From assembly GCA_964600345.1 (NCBI GenBank), contig CAZRKA010000011.1, positions 1 through 33,809 on the forward strand: a stretch of 33,809 nucleotides of DNA, in the 5' to 3' direction. Shown here in pieces: positions 33,086 to 33,809 of the stretch. Position numbers and translations under genes: made by a program. This DNA comes from JABMMZ01 sp964600345. Its GTDB lineage: Bacteria > Bacteroidota > Bacteroidia > NS11-12g > UBA955. Below the pieces are notes generated by a model that made no database searches, had not been told where the DNA came from, and saw nothing but the letters and a program-made list of their open reading frames with translations. Each line of letters begins with the position of its first letter. Positions within the stretch are counted from its first letter, which is position 1.

Positions 33086-33809
33086 CTATTCCGAAAAGAA
33101 GCGCAAAATTACGGATTCGCCCATTAAAATGAACAATCTTTCTTTCTCTATACGTATATAAGCAGTCCCCTGAGGGATATTAAGATTAAGCGTTTCGGTA
33201 AGAAAAGTTTTGATATTGTATAAAAATGCAGTGTTGTTCTTTAAAAAAAGTATCTTTTCGCTGAAGTACTGAAAACTGCTCAGGGTGTCTTTAAGTATAC
33301 TGCGACTGTAATTGGCAAAAAGATCGAATTCGAGGATACTGTTGTTGTTTAAGAGCAAAACAGAAGAATTGATATCTGTAATCTGCAGCGGACTAATATC
33401 GTTGCCAACCGGGAAATTATTGAGCGCAGCGCTTTCTATTAATAGTTTCAGGTCTTTGCTGTATTTTTTGAGTTTTAAGTCTGCCATATCAAAAATCCAG
33501 ATCTGATTGTCTGAACTTCGGCCCACACAGGCAATCTGAGAAACACCAATACTCTCCATATCACATTCGCCGCGCAAATTCAAAAGATTGTCGAGGAAAA
33601 CGATCTTGTTCTGGTCGCGGTAAAACACATAGATTTCGAAAGGATTGCCGACATCTATTGAACTTATATTGCCCAATACCTTGAAATTGGCAGTTGCAAT
33701 TTTCTGTCCTTCCTTATCGTATTTGATAATATCATTGGTTGGCGTCAGCACATAGAGATTGCCTAAGTTGTCGCTGCTGATTCTGCTTCCCGCAGGCACA
33801 GTAATTGTG
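33086..33809 (-). CDS. Conserved Bacteroidota propeller-like hypothetical protein, 5' end outside window
   Basis: The frame is open to the right edge (the codons before the GTG at 33799 read Thr-Ile-Thr), so the N-terminus, presumably with a signal peptide, is missing; 240 residues are visible. It shows short beta-propeller-like strands: 'DNLGNLYVLTPTNDIIKYDKEG', 'DVGNPFEIYVFYRDQNKIVFLDNLL', 'DNQIWIFDMADLKLKKYSKDL'. I recall similar proteins in many Bacteroidota, all of unknown function. It is the gene directly upstream of prfA. Confidence 0.78.
   Translation of the reverse strand, partial: TITVPAGSRISSDNLGNLYVLTPTNDIIKYDKEGQKIATANFKVLGNISSIDVGNPFEIYVFYRDQNKIVFLDNLLNLRGECDMESIGVSQIACVGRSSDNQIWIFDMADLKLKKYSKDLKLLIESAALNNFPVGNDISPLQITDINSSVLLLNNNSILEFDLFANYSRSILKDTLSSFQYFSEKILFLKNNTAFLYNIKTFLTETLNLNIPQGTAYIRIEKERLFILMGESVILRFFSE
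33104..33111 (-). promoter_or_regulatory. Internal promoter element for prfA
   Basis: The minus strand reads TAATTTTG, a perfect TAnnTTTG, inside the 3' end of the propeller-protein gene and 42 nt before the prfA ATG. A TTG lies 22 nt upstream. It would let prfA be transcribed on its own. Confidence 0.4.

Noticed and set aside
1..33809. CRISPR arrays, tRNA or rRNA genes, insertion sequences, phage genes
   Set aside because: I looked through the intergenic regions and ORFs; there are no regularly spaced repeats, transposase or integrase motifs, or cloverleaf-like sequences.

Overview
The window looks like chromosomal DNA of a Bacteroidota bacterium, AT-rich and Bacteroidia/Sphingobacteriia/Chitinophagia-like; I cannot name a genus. 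Three things point there. First, the gene families: a protein with the type B sorting domain of the type IX secretion system (T9SS), paired DUF3857/transglutaminase proteins, a DUF4835 (PorD-like) protein, and the order bamD - omega-like RNA polymerase subunit - coaBC - DUF4835. Second, TAnnTTTG promoter elements, in places with TTTG or TTG about 20 bases upstream. Third, the lack of obvious Shine-Dalgarno sequences. There is no IS element, prophage, CRISPR array, tRNA or rRNA that I can see. Most of the window is ordinary core genome, with a few unusual proteins and three structured intergenic regions.

Left part (1-7.3 kb): a minus-strand operon runs leftwards from a sodium:solute symporter through a transglutaminase-like lipoprotein (ATGA overlap) to a second DUF3857 protein that leaves the window. 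Divergent from it is msrB, which converges on der.

Middle (7.4-21.4 kb): a giant 1133-aa MORN-like repeat protein converges on a free-methionine-sulfoxide reductase. Next come a membrane-anchored AraC-type regulator and a LuxR/NarL-like regulator whose receiver domain lacks the phosphoacceptor Asp. These two lie among 340-470 bp AT-rich intergenic regions rich in repeats and dyads. Then follow minus-strand genes: a small MORN-like lipoprotein, the proline-catabolic aldehyde dehydrogenase pruA, a DEAD-box helicase with an RG-rich tail, and a large T9SS type B cell-surface propeller protein.

Right part (21.7-31.6 kb): a co-directional run of housekeeping genes: queG, radC, bamD, omega, coaC and coaB (split, frameshift-like), DUF4835, aroB, a propionyl-CoA carboxylase beta-type subunit, a GtrB/ArnC-like glycosyltransferase and a FAD-dependent oxidoreductase. 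Several are overlapping or within about 30 nt of each other. A 285-bp structured gap and a 38-codon candidate gene separate these from minus-strand prfA and the 3' part of a conserved propeller protein.

The points most worth checking are: the split coaBC; the pair of an intact and a Cys-less transglutaminase-like protein beside a transporter; five exact copies of an 8-mer upstream of the AraC-type gene; the acceptor-less receiver; and -7 elements only 4-10 nt from several start codons, which suggest leaderless mRNAs. I found no clear new defence or mobile system.
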